Assembly (NCBI GenBank): GCA_033782935.1
Contig: JAWQEG010001395.1
Coordinates: forward strand, 1,582,501 to 1,646,500
Length of the DNA: 64,000 nucleotides
Direction: 5' to 3'
Source of the DNA: Petrolisthes cinctipes
Taxonomy: Eukaryota; Arthropoda; Malacostraca; Decapoda; Porcellanidae
Shown: positions 10,364 to 20,841 of the stretch, one piece after another
How positions within the stretch are numbered: the first letter of the stretch is position 1
How the letters are laid out: each line of letters starts with the position of its first letter
Made by a program: the position numbers and the translations under genes
Notes under the pieces: generated by a model
Told to the model about the DNA's origin: nothing
What the model saw: only the letters and a program-made list of their open reading frames with translations
The model's database searches: none

Positions 10364-10576
10364 GAATGATTGATTGATATTAGGCGCCGCAACAGCGAGG
10401 TCATATAGTGCCTGAAAAAGGTGATAGAGAGGTGAGACAGCAAGCAGGAAGGAAATAGGAAGAAAAGAGGGACAGTTAAAGAACTAAAAGCTAGTGACTA
10501 GGGCCGAAGGGGCGCCCAAACCCTTAAAGTACCGTATTGCCCACATCACTAATGCAGGGAATACCACCCTACGGGG
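10364..10576 (-). repeat. Short retroelement-tail repeat (family T), copy 1
   Basis: About 210 bp in minus orientation, ending (at its 3' end, left side here) in a GGCGCC-clamped stem-loop and GATT repeats, the complement of AATC. The same unit occurs at 32353-32554 (minus), 52313-52494 (plus) and 60962-61172 (plus). Its internal sequence includes CTTCGGCCC, a pyrimidine-rich middle and CACCTCTCTATCACC. It is either a SINE or the 3' end of a LINE; no protein is encoded. Confidence 0.75.
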
Positions 10577-11097
10577 GACTGATTATCGATATGATTTAAT
10601 TATACACAAGGGTAATTCTAAACCAAAACTAAATCGCACAAGACCACCGTTGTGGCCAGGATTTGATTATACACACCACTAACCAATGATATCGCCATGA
10701 ATATCGAAGCTTTAACCACTTAACTAAAACGGGAGCTTAAATACGATGAAAAAATGAAAGGAGAATACAAGAAAGAACAGGGAGTTAGTATTCCTCTTCT
10801 AAGTTAGGGCCCATACCGTCCCAGTAATAAGAAAGTGGATAATATCTCTGTTTGGGACTTTTAGAGATATTAAGATGTGTCTTGTACCGATTGAAACCTT
10901 TACTTCTGTTGCAGACCGTAAGCCTTTCTTCAGACGGCCTCAACAGTCTTTAATGCCTGTATTATCCCCAGTTTAAATGAAATAAATCGTTACGAAATTC
11001 GCCATTATTCAATTTAAAATTGATATTTTTTATATAAATTTTAGGTATTTAGGTAAAATTTAGGTATTTAGGTAATATCTTTCAGTGTTTTACTTAC
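10577..11097. other. No recognised feature
   Basis: AT-rich sequence containing a short direct duplication, TTTAGGTATTTAGGTAA, near 11040-11075. It borders the candidate exon that ends at 11098 and would be intron. Confidence 0.4.
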
Positions 11098-11555
11098 CGT
11101 GAGTCTAGCAACTTCAACTGTGCCGTCGACTCAAGACTGAGGTTTTCCTTTGTTCTGCCTGTCCCCAGTACAACAGTTAGCATGATGCCCTTGGTTACCT
11201 CTGTGATGGTGCCAGAGAGGGTGGCAAATGCAGCGGACAAGTCATTATAATTACTCGCAGAGGCAGGTCGGGTTACATTTGTGTGGGTGAAGGTTAGAGG
11301 GACGGAATGTCTCTGAGAATTGGTAGAGGTTAGACGAGATACACAAGAAGATAGCGTAAAAGATGTCCTAGTATTGACCATTGTAGGGGATTGAGATTGG
11401 ATTGCACTGCTGTTCGAGAAGGATTTCAATTGTAAAGTGTGCATTGCCGGTGTAGTGTCTGTTGTGTTAAGATGAAGTTGATCTTGCTGTATGTTTGTAG
11501 ACACCCATATCCACCTGGTCCTCTGAAAACAACGAGTGACGAAATATATTGTTGG
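11098..11555 (-). CDS. Candidate host exon: Ser/Thr-rich extracellular segment of a receptor-like gene
   Basis: An open minus-strand block of 152 codons plus 2 bases. It is bordered by an acceptor-like TTTTCTATGCAG (exon start 11555; an alternative CGTTGTTTTCAG would start it at 11522 in the same frame) and by a strong GTAAGT donor directly after 11098. The protein is Ser/Thr/Asn-rich, with several N-X-S/T sites, then a more regular part (LSAAFATLSGTITEVTKG and SLESTAQLKLLDS). Its end phase (2 bases) exactly fits the 1-base start of the exon at 7717, giving ...KLLDSRWVAVGS.... I cannot match it to a named family alone; context suggests the N-terminal extracellular domain of an ionotropic-receptor-like protein. 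Confidence 0.45.
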
Positions 11556-12089
11556 CTGCATAGAAAATTACAAACTGTTTCATCAGCTCAGGAAAGAGAC
11601 TACCTAAATTTTCTTGGTAGAACATAATAACTTGACTAAGATTAACTTAAGTTCTCTCCTTATAGTTTTGGCGTAAAAATGAAGCCGAGTTAGCAGATAT
11701 CTTACTTTTTCACATTTTATCATTAGAATAGATAAAACATTGTAATTGGCTAAATAATTATGGACACAAGGTAACAAACTTTAAATATTACTTACCAAAG
11801 CGCTAATCCTTCCAGATATGTAGAAACTCTTTACCTAAGATAAAGAGATAATTGTTTAAACAAACTATTTAACATGTCGGCTATGAATAATCATATTTGA
11901 ATTGTAAACATATATATGGTAAGCACTAGCTATACTCGTAAAGGAGAGACATCCTTGGCTCATGACTAAGAACGTGATTTATGTGGGAGGGTCCTGCATA
12001 TCATCAAAAGGTGTGTTGGTCTCAGAACCTCCGTCCTCTGTCATTGACAAATTTAACAGTCTACCTGTTTGTCCTTGAGTTGTCAAATT
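11556..12089. other. No recognised feature
   Basis: Intronic-looking AT-rich DNA between the candidate exon and the foldback element. Confidence 0.4.
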
Positions 12090-13156
12090 GTACAGCTGGT
12101 CACACTGCCGTGAGGCCCACCCAGCGTTGTCAACGTTGACCGAGATATGAACCCCGAAACACTAGAAGTGAACTCCGCTTGCTCGAACCATTCACTGGTT
12201 GGAGGGAGAAGTAAGAAGAAGGGATTTAAGGAGGGTAGGGGGGTGGGGGTGCCTGTACAAGAGAGGTGAGAAATTATTCTTGAGGAGGTGAAAGATGAAT
12301 GGAATCAATAATAATAGTAAGAAAATACACTTAGTTATCAATTATTTATATACTGACATTCGTGTCAATTATTAACATCATTAAAGGTAAGATAAACTTT
12401 TTAATATTTTTATGTAACACAAAAACAACCGAGAAAACATTATTGTAAAATTTATTCATATTGTATTAAATGATTATAAAAAAAACACTAAACACTGAAA
12501 AATACACAATAAATTAATAAGAATTATGAACCAGAAAGCGCTTTATTAAATCACGTGATTGATAATGCAATCCATGATATTTGGTAACATTACGATTATA
12601 AACTGTTAGGTAACGCTAGATACGGGAGAAATTGAAGTGTGTTAGTGGTATAAAAACTTGCCACATGTAATATAAAAGTATTCACATTTGCTTCATTTAA
12701 TAAAGCGCTTTCTGGTTCATAATTCTTATTAATTTATTGTGTATTTTTCAGTGTTTAGTGTTTTTTTTATAATCATTTAATACAATATGAATAAATTTTA
12801 CAATAATGTTTTCTCGGTTGTTTTTGTGTTACATAAAAATATTAAAAAGTTTATCTTACCTTTAATGATATTAATAATTGACACGAATGTCAGTATATAA
12901 ATAATTGATAACTGGGTGTATTTTCTTACTATTATTATTGATTCCATTCATCTTTCACCTCCTCAAGAATAATTTCTCACCTCTCATGTACAGGCACCCC
13001 CACCCCCCTCCCCTCCTTAAATCCCTTCTTCTTACTTCTCCCTCCCACCAGTGAATGGTTCGAGCAAGTGGAGTTTACTACTAGTGTTTCGGGGTTCATA
13101 TCTCGGCCAACGTTGACAACGCTGGGTGGGCCTCACGGCAGTGTGACCAGCTGTAC
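12090..13156. mobile_element. Foldback element with 462-bp inverted arms
   Basis: 12090-12551 is the inverted complement of 12695-13156, with a 143-bp spacer. Both arms are 462 bp and run from GTACAGCTGGTCACACTG at the outer edge to CCAGAAAGCGCTTTATTAAA at the inner edge. They differ at scattered positions (for example GTTGACCGAG against GTTGGCCGAG), roughly 4-5 per cent by eye, so this is a real diverged palindrome. No coding capacity. A one-armed relative lies at 8299-8801. No clear target duplication seen. Confidence 0.9.
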
Positions 13157-13640
13157 TTATTTATACGAAAGTCGTGCAGTAACCGTTCTGTCTTTTTTTA
13201 CCAAAATTCATATCATAATCTGATTTGTTAACGAGGAAGTTGGTTTGTTTATCATATACGGAAATTTGATGGGATGTATCACCCTGGACAGACCTCTCCG
13301 GTCTAGATTTGATTATATAAGGTGATAACCGCTCTGAATGGTCCTGTGGTGAATTAAACCAGTTGAAGTTTACTTTATTAAGAGACAAACGTTTTAATTT
13401 TCCCTACTAGTACCGAGGGGATTACAATGCTACCACTACAGAGGAAAATATAATAAGGAGGATAGTAAAATAATCGAGAAAGGTATGATGATAATTATAT
13501 ACTATTCCTATCTAATCGAACATATAAATGGAAATATGACGATTCCCAATGAAACAAAAGTTTCCAACCTTGACTTCTTCTTTTTTCTATATCCAGATAG
13601 ATGAGGACTAAAGGCGTAGTACAATGCAAGAGTGGTCCAA
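13157..13640. other. Possible 3' untranslated part of the adjacent minus-strand LINE, otherwise unassigned
   Basis: Lies beyond the last coding homology of the LINE at 13641-15308 and before the foldback element. No open frame of interest. Confidence 0.35.
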
Positions 13641-15308
13641 AATCAGGTCCAATTTCGTTCGAGATGCCTAGACACATTGCGATTGAAGGAACATAAGTCG
13701 TAGTAAGGTGGAAAGATGATGAAGGTAGAGTGTTCCAGAGATAACTCTTGCATTAGGGAGTTGGACAGAAAAGGGCTGAGAACAAGAAGCTTGGCGAGAG
13801 TTGCCTGCTCTCCTGAGGGTAGGAAGCATACATTAAGATAGTTCAGAAGAACAATGTCTAATGTAATAGCAATAGAAGAGATAAAGTGATGCAACATTGC
13901 AGTGAAGAGAGAGAGGTTGTAGTGAATCAGTAAGAGGAGGAGAGTTGATGAGACGAAAAGCCTTTGATTCCACCTTGTCCAAGAGTGTTGTGAAGGTTGA
14001 GCCACCCCACACATGAGAGCCATACTTCATACAGGGGAGGATGAGACCCCTGTATAGAGGCAGCAACTATTTGGGGGTGAAGTATTAACGGAATCTGCGC
14101 AGCACACCCAACGTCTTTGAGGCTGTTTTAGCTAGAGAGGTAATATGATCTCTCCAGGAGAGATTGTGAGAGAAAGAGACTCCAAGAATATTAAGGGAGA
14201 GAGAAAGATCAAGATGTGTGTCGTTGAAGGAGAGGCGATAGTCATCAGGAAGATTAGTACGAGTTGAAAGATGAAGGAACTGTGTTTTAGAGGCATTAAA
14301 AACCACAAGGTTCTCTGCCCCAGTTGGAGATGAGGGAAAGATCAGAAGTCAGGCGTGCTACTGCATCATCACGTGATGTGGAGGAGGAGCTGCTGGGTGG
14401 GCGGTTGTCAAACTTAGTGGAATAGTGTAGGATGGAATCATCGGCATAGGAGTGGATAGGGGAAGAGATACAGGTAAGAAGGTGATTAATGAAAAGGAGA
14501 AAGAGAGTGAGTGATAAATTAGAACCCTGAGGAACACCAATATTAATAGACGTAGAGGAAGAACAGTGGCTATCGAAAACAGCAGCTATAGAACGGCCAG
14601 AAAGGAAATCAGGTATAAAGGTACGTACAGAGAGATGGATATTAACAGAATAAGGACAGTTTGGAGATTAAAGCTTTATGCCAGACTCTATTTAAAGCTT
14701 TGGATATGTCAAGGGCAACAGTAAAAGTTCAACAAAGTTCCGAATAGAGAATGACCATGAATCAGAAAGGAGTGAGAGAAGATCGCCAGTAGAATGTCCC
14801 TGACGGAAACCATACTGACGATCTGAAAGATCATGGCGAATAAGGTGCTGATGAATTTTCGAGTTAAGAACAGATTCAAAGACTTTGGATAGACATGAGG
14901 TCAAAGCAATGGGGCGATAGTTGGAGGGTTGGGAGTGGTCACCTTTCTTCGGAACAGGTTGGATCAGAGCAAACTTCCAGCAAGAAGGAAAAATGTTAAA
15001 TGATAGACAAAGACGGAACAGTTTGCCTAGGCAGGGTGTCAGCACGGAAGCACAGTTCTTGAGAACAACCAGAGGAATCCCATCAGGCCCGTACACCTTC
15101 CGAGTGTTAAGGCCAAAGAGGGCTGAATATGCTTCCTTTGAAGAGATTCTGATGACAGGCACAAGTAAGTCAGAGAGGGGCGGAGTTGGAGGAACAGAGC
15201 CGGAATCGTCCAGAGTGGAGTTAAAGGCAAAGTTTTGAGAGAAGAGTTCAGCTTTATCAGGTAAGGAGATAGCAACATTTCCATCAGGAAGGATGAAAGG
15301 AGGGAAAG
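13641..15308 (-). mobile_element. LINE of a second family (Jockey/CR1-like reverse transcriptase), degenerate
   Basis: Minus-strand relic of a non-LTR retrotransposon without RNase H. From its 5' side: a pre-RT linker (about 15300-15165), GPDGIPLVVLKN and NYRPIALTSCLSKVFES (about 15110-14900), FRQGHSTGDLLS, a damaged motif A (SKAFDR-type, about 14700-14640), GVPQGSNLS and HSYADDSILHY (catalytic YADD, about 14530-14410). After these come ILGVSFSHNLSWRDHI and KYGSHVWGG (thumb, 14200-14000). The frame shifts many times, so it is inactive. Its 5' side is truncated at the LINE tail fragment at 15309. The clade is inferred from motif style. Confidence 0.8.
14692..15162 (-). pseudogene. Second-family LINE: reverse transcriptase finger/palm fragment
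   Basis: Longest open block of the relic, 156 codons, with VYGPDGIPLVVLKNCA, the PVPKKGD and NYRPIALTS finger motifs and QYGFRQGHSTGDLL. It stops as the frame breaks just before motif A. The rest of the palm continues in other frames down to about 14310. Confidence 0.8.
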
Positions 15309-15562
15309 ATTGATTGATTGATTAATAGATGTCACTAGGCATCTGGCAGCGCAACAGCCAGGGTCATATACCGGCCAACATAATATTGAATTTTGAGGAT
15401 TTTGAAAATGGCCATTTACTTCATTAATAAAATATGTATACACATTAGGTAGGCTTCATTACCCTGAAAGGGATAGGCAGCATGAATAAAAGGACATAAA
15501 CTAAAAAGGGCTTTTTTATTCAAAATAACCTGATGAACTTAAGTAAAATATAAAAAAGAATC
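15309..15562 (-). mobile_element. 5'-truncated LINE (A/B family) 3' UTR fragment
   Basis: In minus orientation it matches 3640-3910 of copy A and 6400-6650 of copy B: a T-rich block, CCTTTTATTCATGCTGCC, CATTTT..AAATCCT, the GCCGGTATATGACC...GCGCTGCC stem-loop and an AATC tail (here GATTGATTGATT at 15309-15323). Only the last 250 bp arrived, typical of incomplete target-primed reverse transcription. Confidence 0.85.
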
Positions 15563-16512
15563 AAGTAGAGTCTCATTAAAGTTCTACCTATAGTAAACAG
15601 ATAACAGTGTGTGTGTAAAATATAGCACAGAAATTCATCAGTGTTTAGTGCACTACAACATGACTGTTGCATGCCAAAACTAGAATTAAGGTGTATTCAA
15701 CAATATTGGCCCTGTGAGAGTTTACAACTCCAGAGAGAAACGTAAAATTGCTGAGGGGAATGCATTCCCATGAACTGGCACACTGAGTTACCTCAGGACA
15801 TTTCTGTAGACTCATACTTTAGCTAGTTCGCAGGAGATACGGATCAACTAAATGAAAAGGCTCTTCTTAGAGATTTTGCACTCTGAAAAAATGTATGAAA
15901 AGTGGCGGTCTACCAAATTCCGAACTTGTGTAAAGCATATACGTGGATTAAACAGATTAACTTTAGAAACCTAAAAAAAAAAAAAATCCTTGAAAAGAAA
16001 AAAACAATACCGAATTCTCTCATATGGTCTAAGTAAGAGAAATGTTTATTTACAAACAACAAAGAAAGACTATGCCTCACAATTAGAGTAGTGAACGAGC
16101 ACAAAAAACTACTTTGAGACATATGAAGTGTAGCCTAGAAGCAATAAGCATTTTATAATGTGGGTTGGTCAGTTTTATGAACTCAAACGGTTGAGCCAAA
16201 GTTATTTGCTGTTCAATGTTTAGCCATTAGGCCTACTGCAGTCTCCTTAGTCATCACAGCTTAACAGAACACAACACACACTCTAACTAAAATATAAACT
16301 AAACTTTCTACATCCTTGATAGTGGCATGTAATAGTCTGCGATCTAATTAATGTAATTGTAATTTGATTTAGGGTATTTCCTCGTAAGCCTGAAAGATAA
16401 GGTATAAGGCTAAGTAAAAAAGAAATGTATGAGGTAAAATACTTTCTGCTATATTAATAGTGATGCCGGTGTAACTTGGAATACCTCCTTGTAAACAAAC
16501 CTTTTTCATTAC
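15563..16512. other. No recognised feature
   Basis: AT-rich DNA without coding or repeat signals I can support; it borders the candidate exon ending at 16513 and would be intron. Confidence 0.4.
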
Positions 16513-16661
16513 CGAGGTGATCCAGGCGTGGTGACCAATAAGAATGTGCTGTGAGTACTGGGTGTAGGAGAGATGGTGTTCCAAATGCTGCCACCAGATC
16601 CTTTCATCCATTACCACCGCTGCCACTCCACTCTCTCCCAGCGCCTCTGATACGCACCTCT
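16513..16661 (-). CDS. Candidate host exon: N-terminal segment of the receptor-like gene
   Basis: A minus-strand block of 149 bp between an AG (AATAATAATGACAG, exon start 16661) and a GTAATG donor after 16513. It starts with two bases, which complete the single base left by the 31.25-kb exon, and ends on a codon boundary, which fits the phase-0 start of the 11.5-kb exon. The protein reads ESGVAAVVMDERIWWQHLEH, then YTQYSQHILIGHHAWITS: an alternating hydrophobic pattern like a periplasmic-binding-type receptor domain. The acceptor has a weak pyrimidine tract, and a second frame is also open here, so the call is tentative. Confidence 0.38.
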
Positions 16662-17051
16662 CTGTCATTATTATTGCTTACATAACTATCATAAACATTG
16701 TCAGCAGCAATACTAACATTGCTAACACCACCACTTTTGTTACCACCACATACCCCCACGAGCACCACTCTCAAATTAACCATCACAATTATTATAAATA
16801 CTACCTCCCTACACCATCATTGTAAAGACCACATATCACACACATAATTGATAACACAACCCCACCTACCACCACGACATAACCACTACTCACTCTTGTT
16901 AACATCCCCTCAGAGGGAACATGGTGGGGGTACTTGTATGTCCTTATGAACTAGCGAACAAGGCTAAAGGGGGCCATGGTCCCAACTCCACCCTATTAAA
17001 TTAGGCCTCCTGAACCATACAGCTAAGACTTTTACAGACCACCCTTTACAG
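16662..17051. other. No recognised feature
   Basis: ACC/CAC-rich low-complexity stretch (about 16680-16890) followed by unassigned sequence. Confidence 0.4.
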
Positions 17052-17538
17052 TATTTGTTCTCAACCGGTGGTCCAGTGGTCCACAGTGACATTTTGGTTG
17101 GTCCACATGACGTCCACTGTATTTGCTGATAAACTTGAAATGAAACTACATCATTTTTTATTTACTGAAAATTAAGTATGTACAATTTAATCAAGATATA
17201 TAATTGGATATTAAATTTATTATATTGTTTCTACTTAAGAAATCTACTGGCAATCTTTAAGCTGTAGCTGCGAAATAGCACTTCCTGTCGTTTCTAAATT
17301 TAACCTAAAATGAATGCTCAAGAATCACACCGCTATACATAATGCTAATAATTAAAATGTTAGCAGGCTAGTTATTATTTTATATAATTTCTAGAAGTTC
17401 TGTTCTGAAGAACAATGTTTCAAGCCAAAATCCCTGTTGTGTATGTTGAAATTATCCTTATCCAAAATTGAAAATAGTCTATGATATTTATTTTATTGGG
17501 TTGGTGATCCGGGGCCTAAAGCGAGTTGAGAACCACTG
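17052..17538. mobile_element. hAT-like non-autonomous element
   Basis: Ends resemble hAT termini: left TTGTTCTCAACCGGTGGTCC, right AGTTGAGAACCACTG (complement CAGTGGTTCTCAACT). Flanks are CTTTACAG (17044-17051) and CTTTACTA (17539-17546), a 6-of-8 match for an 8-bp target duplication. The 487-bp interior is AT-rich and non-coding. The left end has lost the CAGTG start, so it is decayed. Confidence 0.65.
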
Positions 17539-17559
17539 CTTTACTATGTTATCAGTGCT

Positions 17560-18034
17560 ATACGTTTGGCCATGGCAAATGATATTGGAATGAACTGCCT
17601 CACTGTGGCTGATCCATTGTATTAGATTCCCATGTTACAGCTGAATGTGTGTCAGACCCTTACTGTTGCTATTGCCGAGAATATCACCCTTTGAGTTCCT
17701 GACAATGTGCTAAATACTGCTTGGAAGAAGATATTCTGATTCTGGCTAATTCCAGTTTCATAAGTCTGTGCAGTGTCAAAAGGGATCTTTCCTTTAGGGA
17801 AAGAAAAATCTTATGCCTCTTCTATGATTGGGCAATCATCAATGAAGTCTGCTCCTCTTTATGAACTTCAGGAAAATGCTTCGAAACCAGCTCCTGTTTC
17901 TTCTCATTCCCCTTCCAGAAACAGTTGGTGTTAATATTGTAGGGTCACACAGAGGTGGCATCGCCTTCAGATGCTGATGACAAAGGATGCATGGTGGTGA
18001 GCAGCCTTCTTTCGGCCAGATGATCCGTAGAGGG
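17560..18034 (+). pseudogene. LINE copy G: ORF1 zinc-knuckle relic
   Basis: A degraded frame contains VTAECVSDPYCCYCREYHPL, followed after a stop by QCAKYCLEEDILILANSSF. This resembles the Cys/His knuckles and the following E-x-I-L...SF segment of LINE ORF1 (gag-like) proteins. It is in the same orientation as the LINE reverse transcriptase relic at 18551-19235 and is separated from it by a solo LTR. Assignment is by pattern only. Confidence 0.4.
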
Positions 18035-18471
18035 TGTTGTAATATTGTATTGTATATATTGTATTGTATGTTTGTATTGTATGTTTGTATTGTTTCGTAT
18101 TGTTAAGAGGAGTCGGCCAATGACTCAAGTGGGTGAGTCGACCCACCTTGATAAGGAGTCAGGAAACTTATCCAGTTCCCTCAGTAATCAGTAGTTGAGG
18201 CAGTACACACTCAGCATTAGGAGTGAGAGGTTGTATCTCGTCATGTAGTTGAGGGTAACGAGTTCCTGTGTATTCTTGTGTTTGTGTTTGTGTTATTTAT
18301 TATATACATTTATACTTTGTTATTGGTTGTTTAGATATTTTCACTTTTATACGTTCATGCTAGTTATTCTACCTGTACTATTTGTGATATATTATTCTTT
18401 GTTTTTGTAGGATCACTGTACAAGATTTGTGACGAATAAAGCCTAGAGAAAAGGCAGAGTTTAATACTACA
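18035..18471 (+). mobile_element. Solo LTR with 5-bp target duplication
   Basis: A 437-bp unit begins TGTTGTA and ends TACTACA, near-perfect short inverted ends, and is flanked by GAGGG on both sides (18030-18034 and 18472-18476). It has an internal AATAAA (about 18435) near its 3' end and a simple TATTGTATTG-rich 5' part. This is the expected look of a Gypsy-type solo LTR. Orientation follows the polyadenylation signal. Whether it belongs to the Gypsy element at 19.2 kb cannot be told. Confidence 0.65.
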
Positions 18472-18550
18472 GAGGGGGTACTAGTATTGGTTGTTCCTTG
18501 AACAGGAAAAACTTTTATAGTGATATAAAAAGGATAATATACTTCAGTGG

Positions 18551-19235
18551 AACCAGCTTGTCCTCGATACGGTGTCACGCTGGGCTGGTTTTCATGGGTT
18601 TCACTTCTATCCAGCCAAGATCGTTGCTATGCACTTCTACCACCTCCATGGCGTCCACCCCGACCCGGACTTATTCATGTATGGTCAACGGATACATTGT
18701 GTTGAAGAGACTTGCTTTTTGGGTCTACTCTTTGACAGACGTCTGACTTGGGTTCCCCATCTGCAGGCTCTCAACCTGTTAAGGGTCATAGGCCATACGA
18801 ACTGGGGGGCTGCTCGAGCCACCCACCTCCACCTATATCGTGTTCTTATAAAGTCAAAACTCGACAATGGGTGTGAGGCTGCCCGTCTCACCAATCCATA
18901 GTCTCCTGGTGGAGGCTACTGAGCTATCTCTTGATACCCGTCGCCAGTCCTTGATGGTTCGTTCTTGGCATCGCTTACATTTACATCCTGACTCCCTTCC
19001 CTGCTTGGTTGTGTCATCCGACATCATGTCTCAGGAGTACCTCTCATATCCTCGCACGCCATGGCCCTTTGGCTTTGGGGTCAGGAAGGATATGGAGGAG
19101 TTAGACATAGCTGATTTCCAGATTTGTTCTGTGCGGGTCCCCAGGGTGGCTCCATGGCTTCTCCCAGAAGTTCACTTCTGGACTTGCTTTCCAGGAAAGA
19201 AGTAATCTTTTCCTCCTCCAGTGGCTCGCTCCTTC
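18551..19235 (+). pseudogene. LINE copy G: reverse transcriptase tail relic
   Basis: Matches the post-motif-C part of the LINE A reverse transcriptase (VSRWAGFHGFHFYPAK, then LFMYGQRIHCVEETCFLG and RRLTWVPHLQALNLLRV), then after a small deletion the connection region (RRQSLMVRSWHRLHL to WPFGFGVRKDMEEL). It stops abruptly at about 19235, inside the PPPVARS segment, where Gypsy gag sequence begins. Confidence 0.8.
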
Positions 19236-20090
19236 AGTTTTTTGATCGATTTGAGAAAATTGCTGCTGGGAATAAATGGCCAAAGGAAAGTTGGTCAGTT
19301 TTGACACAAACTGTACTAAAAGGAAAGGCCCTTAAAGCATTTGATTCCCTGAGTTTTGCAGAATCTCAGGATTATGATGTTTTGAAGTCAGCTGTACTTC
19401 GAGCATACGAATTGAGACCTGAAGCATACCGTCAAAGGTTCCGCAACTGTAGGAAGCAAGCTAACGAAACATTTTGTGATTTCAATCGTGTGTTAAGGGA
19501 TAAGTTCCGAGTTTGGATGCGAATTACCAGAATGTCGGTAAATTATGATAGGCTTGAGGAGTTGGTGATCTTGGAAGATTTCTTAAATAAAATTGATCCT
19601 GAAGTAAGGACCTTTTTAGCAGACATAAATGTCACTACCCCTGCTGAAGTTGCTATTTTCGCAGATGACTATTACCTTGTAAGAAATCAGTCAAAACCTA
19701 AAAACAAAGAAACCTCTAAGACCACTCCCAACCCTCAAAATTCTAATACCCCTCAGAACACCAAAGCTGTACCTAAACCCGGCCCACAGAATGTCTCACC
19801 CTCTTTGCAAACTGCACAATCATTTAAACCTACATGTCCATTAATCTGTTCATTTTGCCATAAGCAGGGACACTTGGTAGATAGGTGTTACAAAAAAGCA
19901 GGTATCATTCGGCCTAGTGTTAGTTTTGTTGCCAGTAGGAACGTCCCAGGGGTGACCTTATCAGGATGTCCTAATAGTGCTAGTCAGGGAGATCCATCTT
20001 GTTGTATCCCTCCTCCAGTGAATCATGTGTTTCTAGAAGGTGGGAAGAAGAAATCTGCTGGCATATTGGAACCTACTGTGCAAGGTGTAG
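19236..20090 (+). pseudogene. Gypsy gag with CCHC zinc knuckle
   Basis: Gag-like capsid region. It has a WSVLTQTVLKGKALKAFDSL helix-rich part, YRQRFRNCRKQANETFCDF (SCAN-like segment typical of several Gypsy gags) and a knuckle CSFCHKQGHLVDRCYKKAG (CX2CX4HX4C) at about 19850-19905. It is uninterrupted, so this part has decayed little, but it lacks its natural N-terminus. In intact elements gag forms particles that package the RNA in the cytoplasm. Confidence 0.8.
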
Positions 20091-20149
20091 TGCAGGCGGT
20101 GTCGAGTTGTGTCCCGCCTACATCTTCCTACTCTCCATTTTTGTCAACT

Positions 20150-20600
20150 GGCCAAGTTTGTGTGTGTGGTTCTCAATATTCCATTCGGATCCTGCGGGAC
20201 ACCAGTGCCTCTATCACCCTGTTGGTAAAGCCTTATTGGATTGATATTTAACAGTGAGGACCATATACTGATTTGAGGAGTTACTGGTTCCTTGACTGTG
20301 CCATTAGTTGAGTGTGAGGTTGAGTGTGATTTGTTTAGTGGTCTGGCTCGAGTAGGACTAGTTGATAGTTTGCCCGAGAGTGGAGTTGACTTGATTCTGG
20401 GCAATAATTTGGTGAAGGGAGAGGAGATTGCCACACCAGTTATGTCTAAAATGCCAGTGCCGGTAGCTCAGGTTGAGCATAACCATGAGATTTTTCCCTT
20501 GTGTGCAGTTACAAGTTCGTGCAGAGGAGAGTCGACGGGAGGAGATTATTGACCGGGCATCGTGTGTTGACGTGCCCGAGGTGTCTTCACTTTGTCCCAG
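20150..20600 (+). pseudogene. Gypsy aspartic protease region
   Basis: At about 20180-20230 the frame reads SIRILRDTSASITLLVK. Retropepsins have a D-T/S-G-A core, so the active-site Gly is Ser here. Shortly afterwards the frame stops (20249) and continues in another (LVECEVECDLFSGLARVGLV, then ESGVDLILGNNLVKG, the usual protease C-terminal I/L-L-G motif). Inactive. Confidence 0.65.
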
Positions 20601-20618
20601 ATGATTCTGAACCACTAG

Positions 20619-20656
20619 TTATTGGTATAGTGAAACCAGCACAGCTGGATTGCTAT
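20619..20656 (+). repeat. 38-bp segment with perfect inverted match inside the DIRS element
   Basis: Starts TTATTGGTATAGTGAAACC and is exactly complementary to 27557-27594. It lies 100 bp outside the left DIRS terminal repeat. A third, direct and imperfect copy (ATTGGTTGTGAAACCAGCAC) is at about 27638-27657. Confidence 0.9.
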
Positions 20657-20755
20657 AGAATACGCCCCTTCTCAAGCCCAGGCCCCGTATAGGCATAATC
20701 TGGGTTGGAAGGGTCTATTCCGTGACGATCGTCAGAAGTAAATAAAAATTCAAAT

Positions 20756-20841
20756 CTGGCGCTGTACTGATAGTGGAGCCACCTGGTGGTGGCGTGGTGA
20801 GGTATTAAGCCCCTCCTCCGCTGAATACCGCTCGGTCACTC
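20756..20841 (+). repeat. DIRS left inverted terminal repeat (86 bp)
   Basis: Begins CTGGCGCTGTACTGATAGTG and is an exact reverse complement of 27714-27799 by direct reading. Confidence 0.95.

Larger units (their letters stand above)
19236..20618 (+). mobile_element. Gypsy (Gmr1-like) element, gag-protease part
   Basis: Left part of a Ty3/Gypsy-type element interrupted by the DIRS element. The open frame 19124-20251 is chimeric: its first 37 codons or so are LINE sequence read in another frame, and gag proper starts near 19236 (FFDRFEKIAAGNKWPKESW). The 5' LTR and gag start are missing. After the protease the frame degrades and ends near 20600. The integrase-reverse transcriptase part resumes after 27799. 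Confidence 0.8.
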
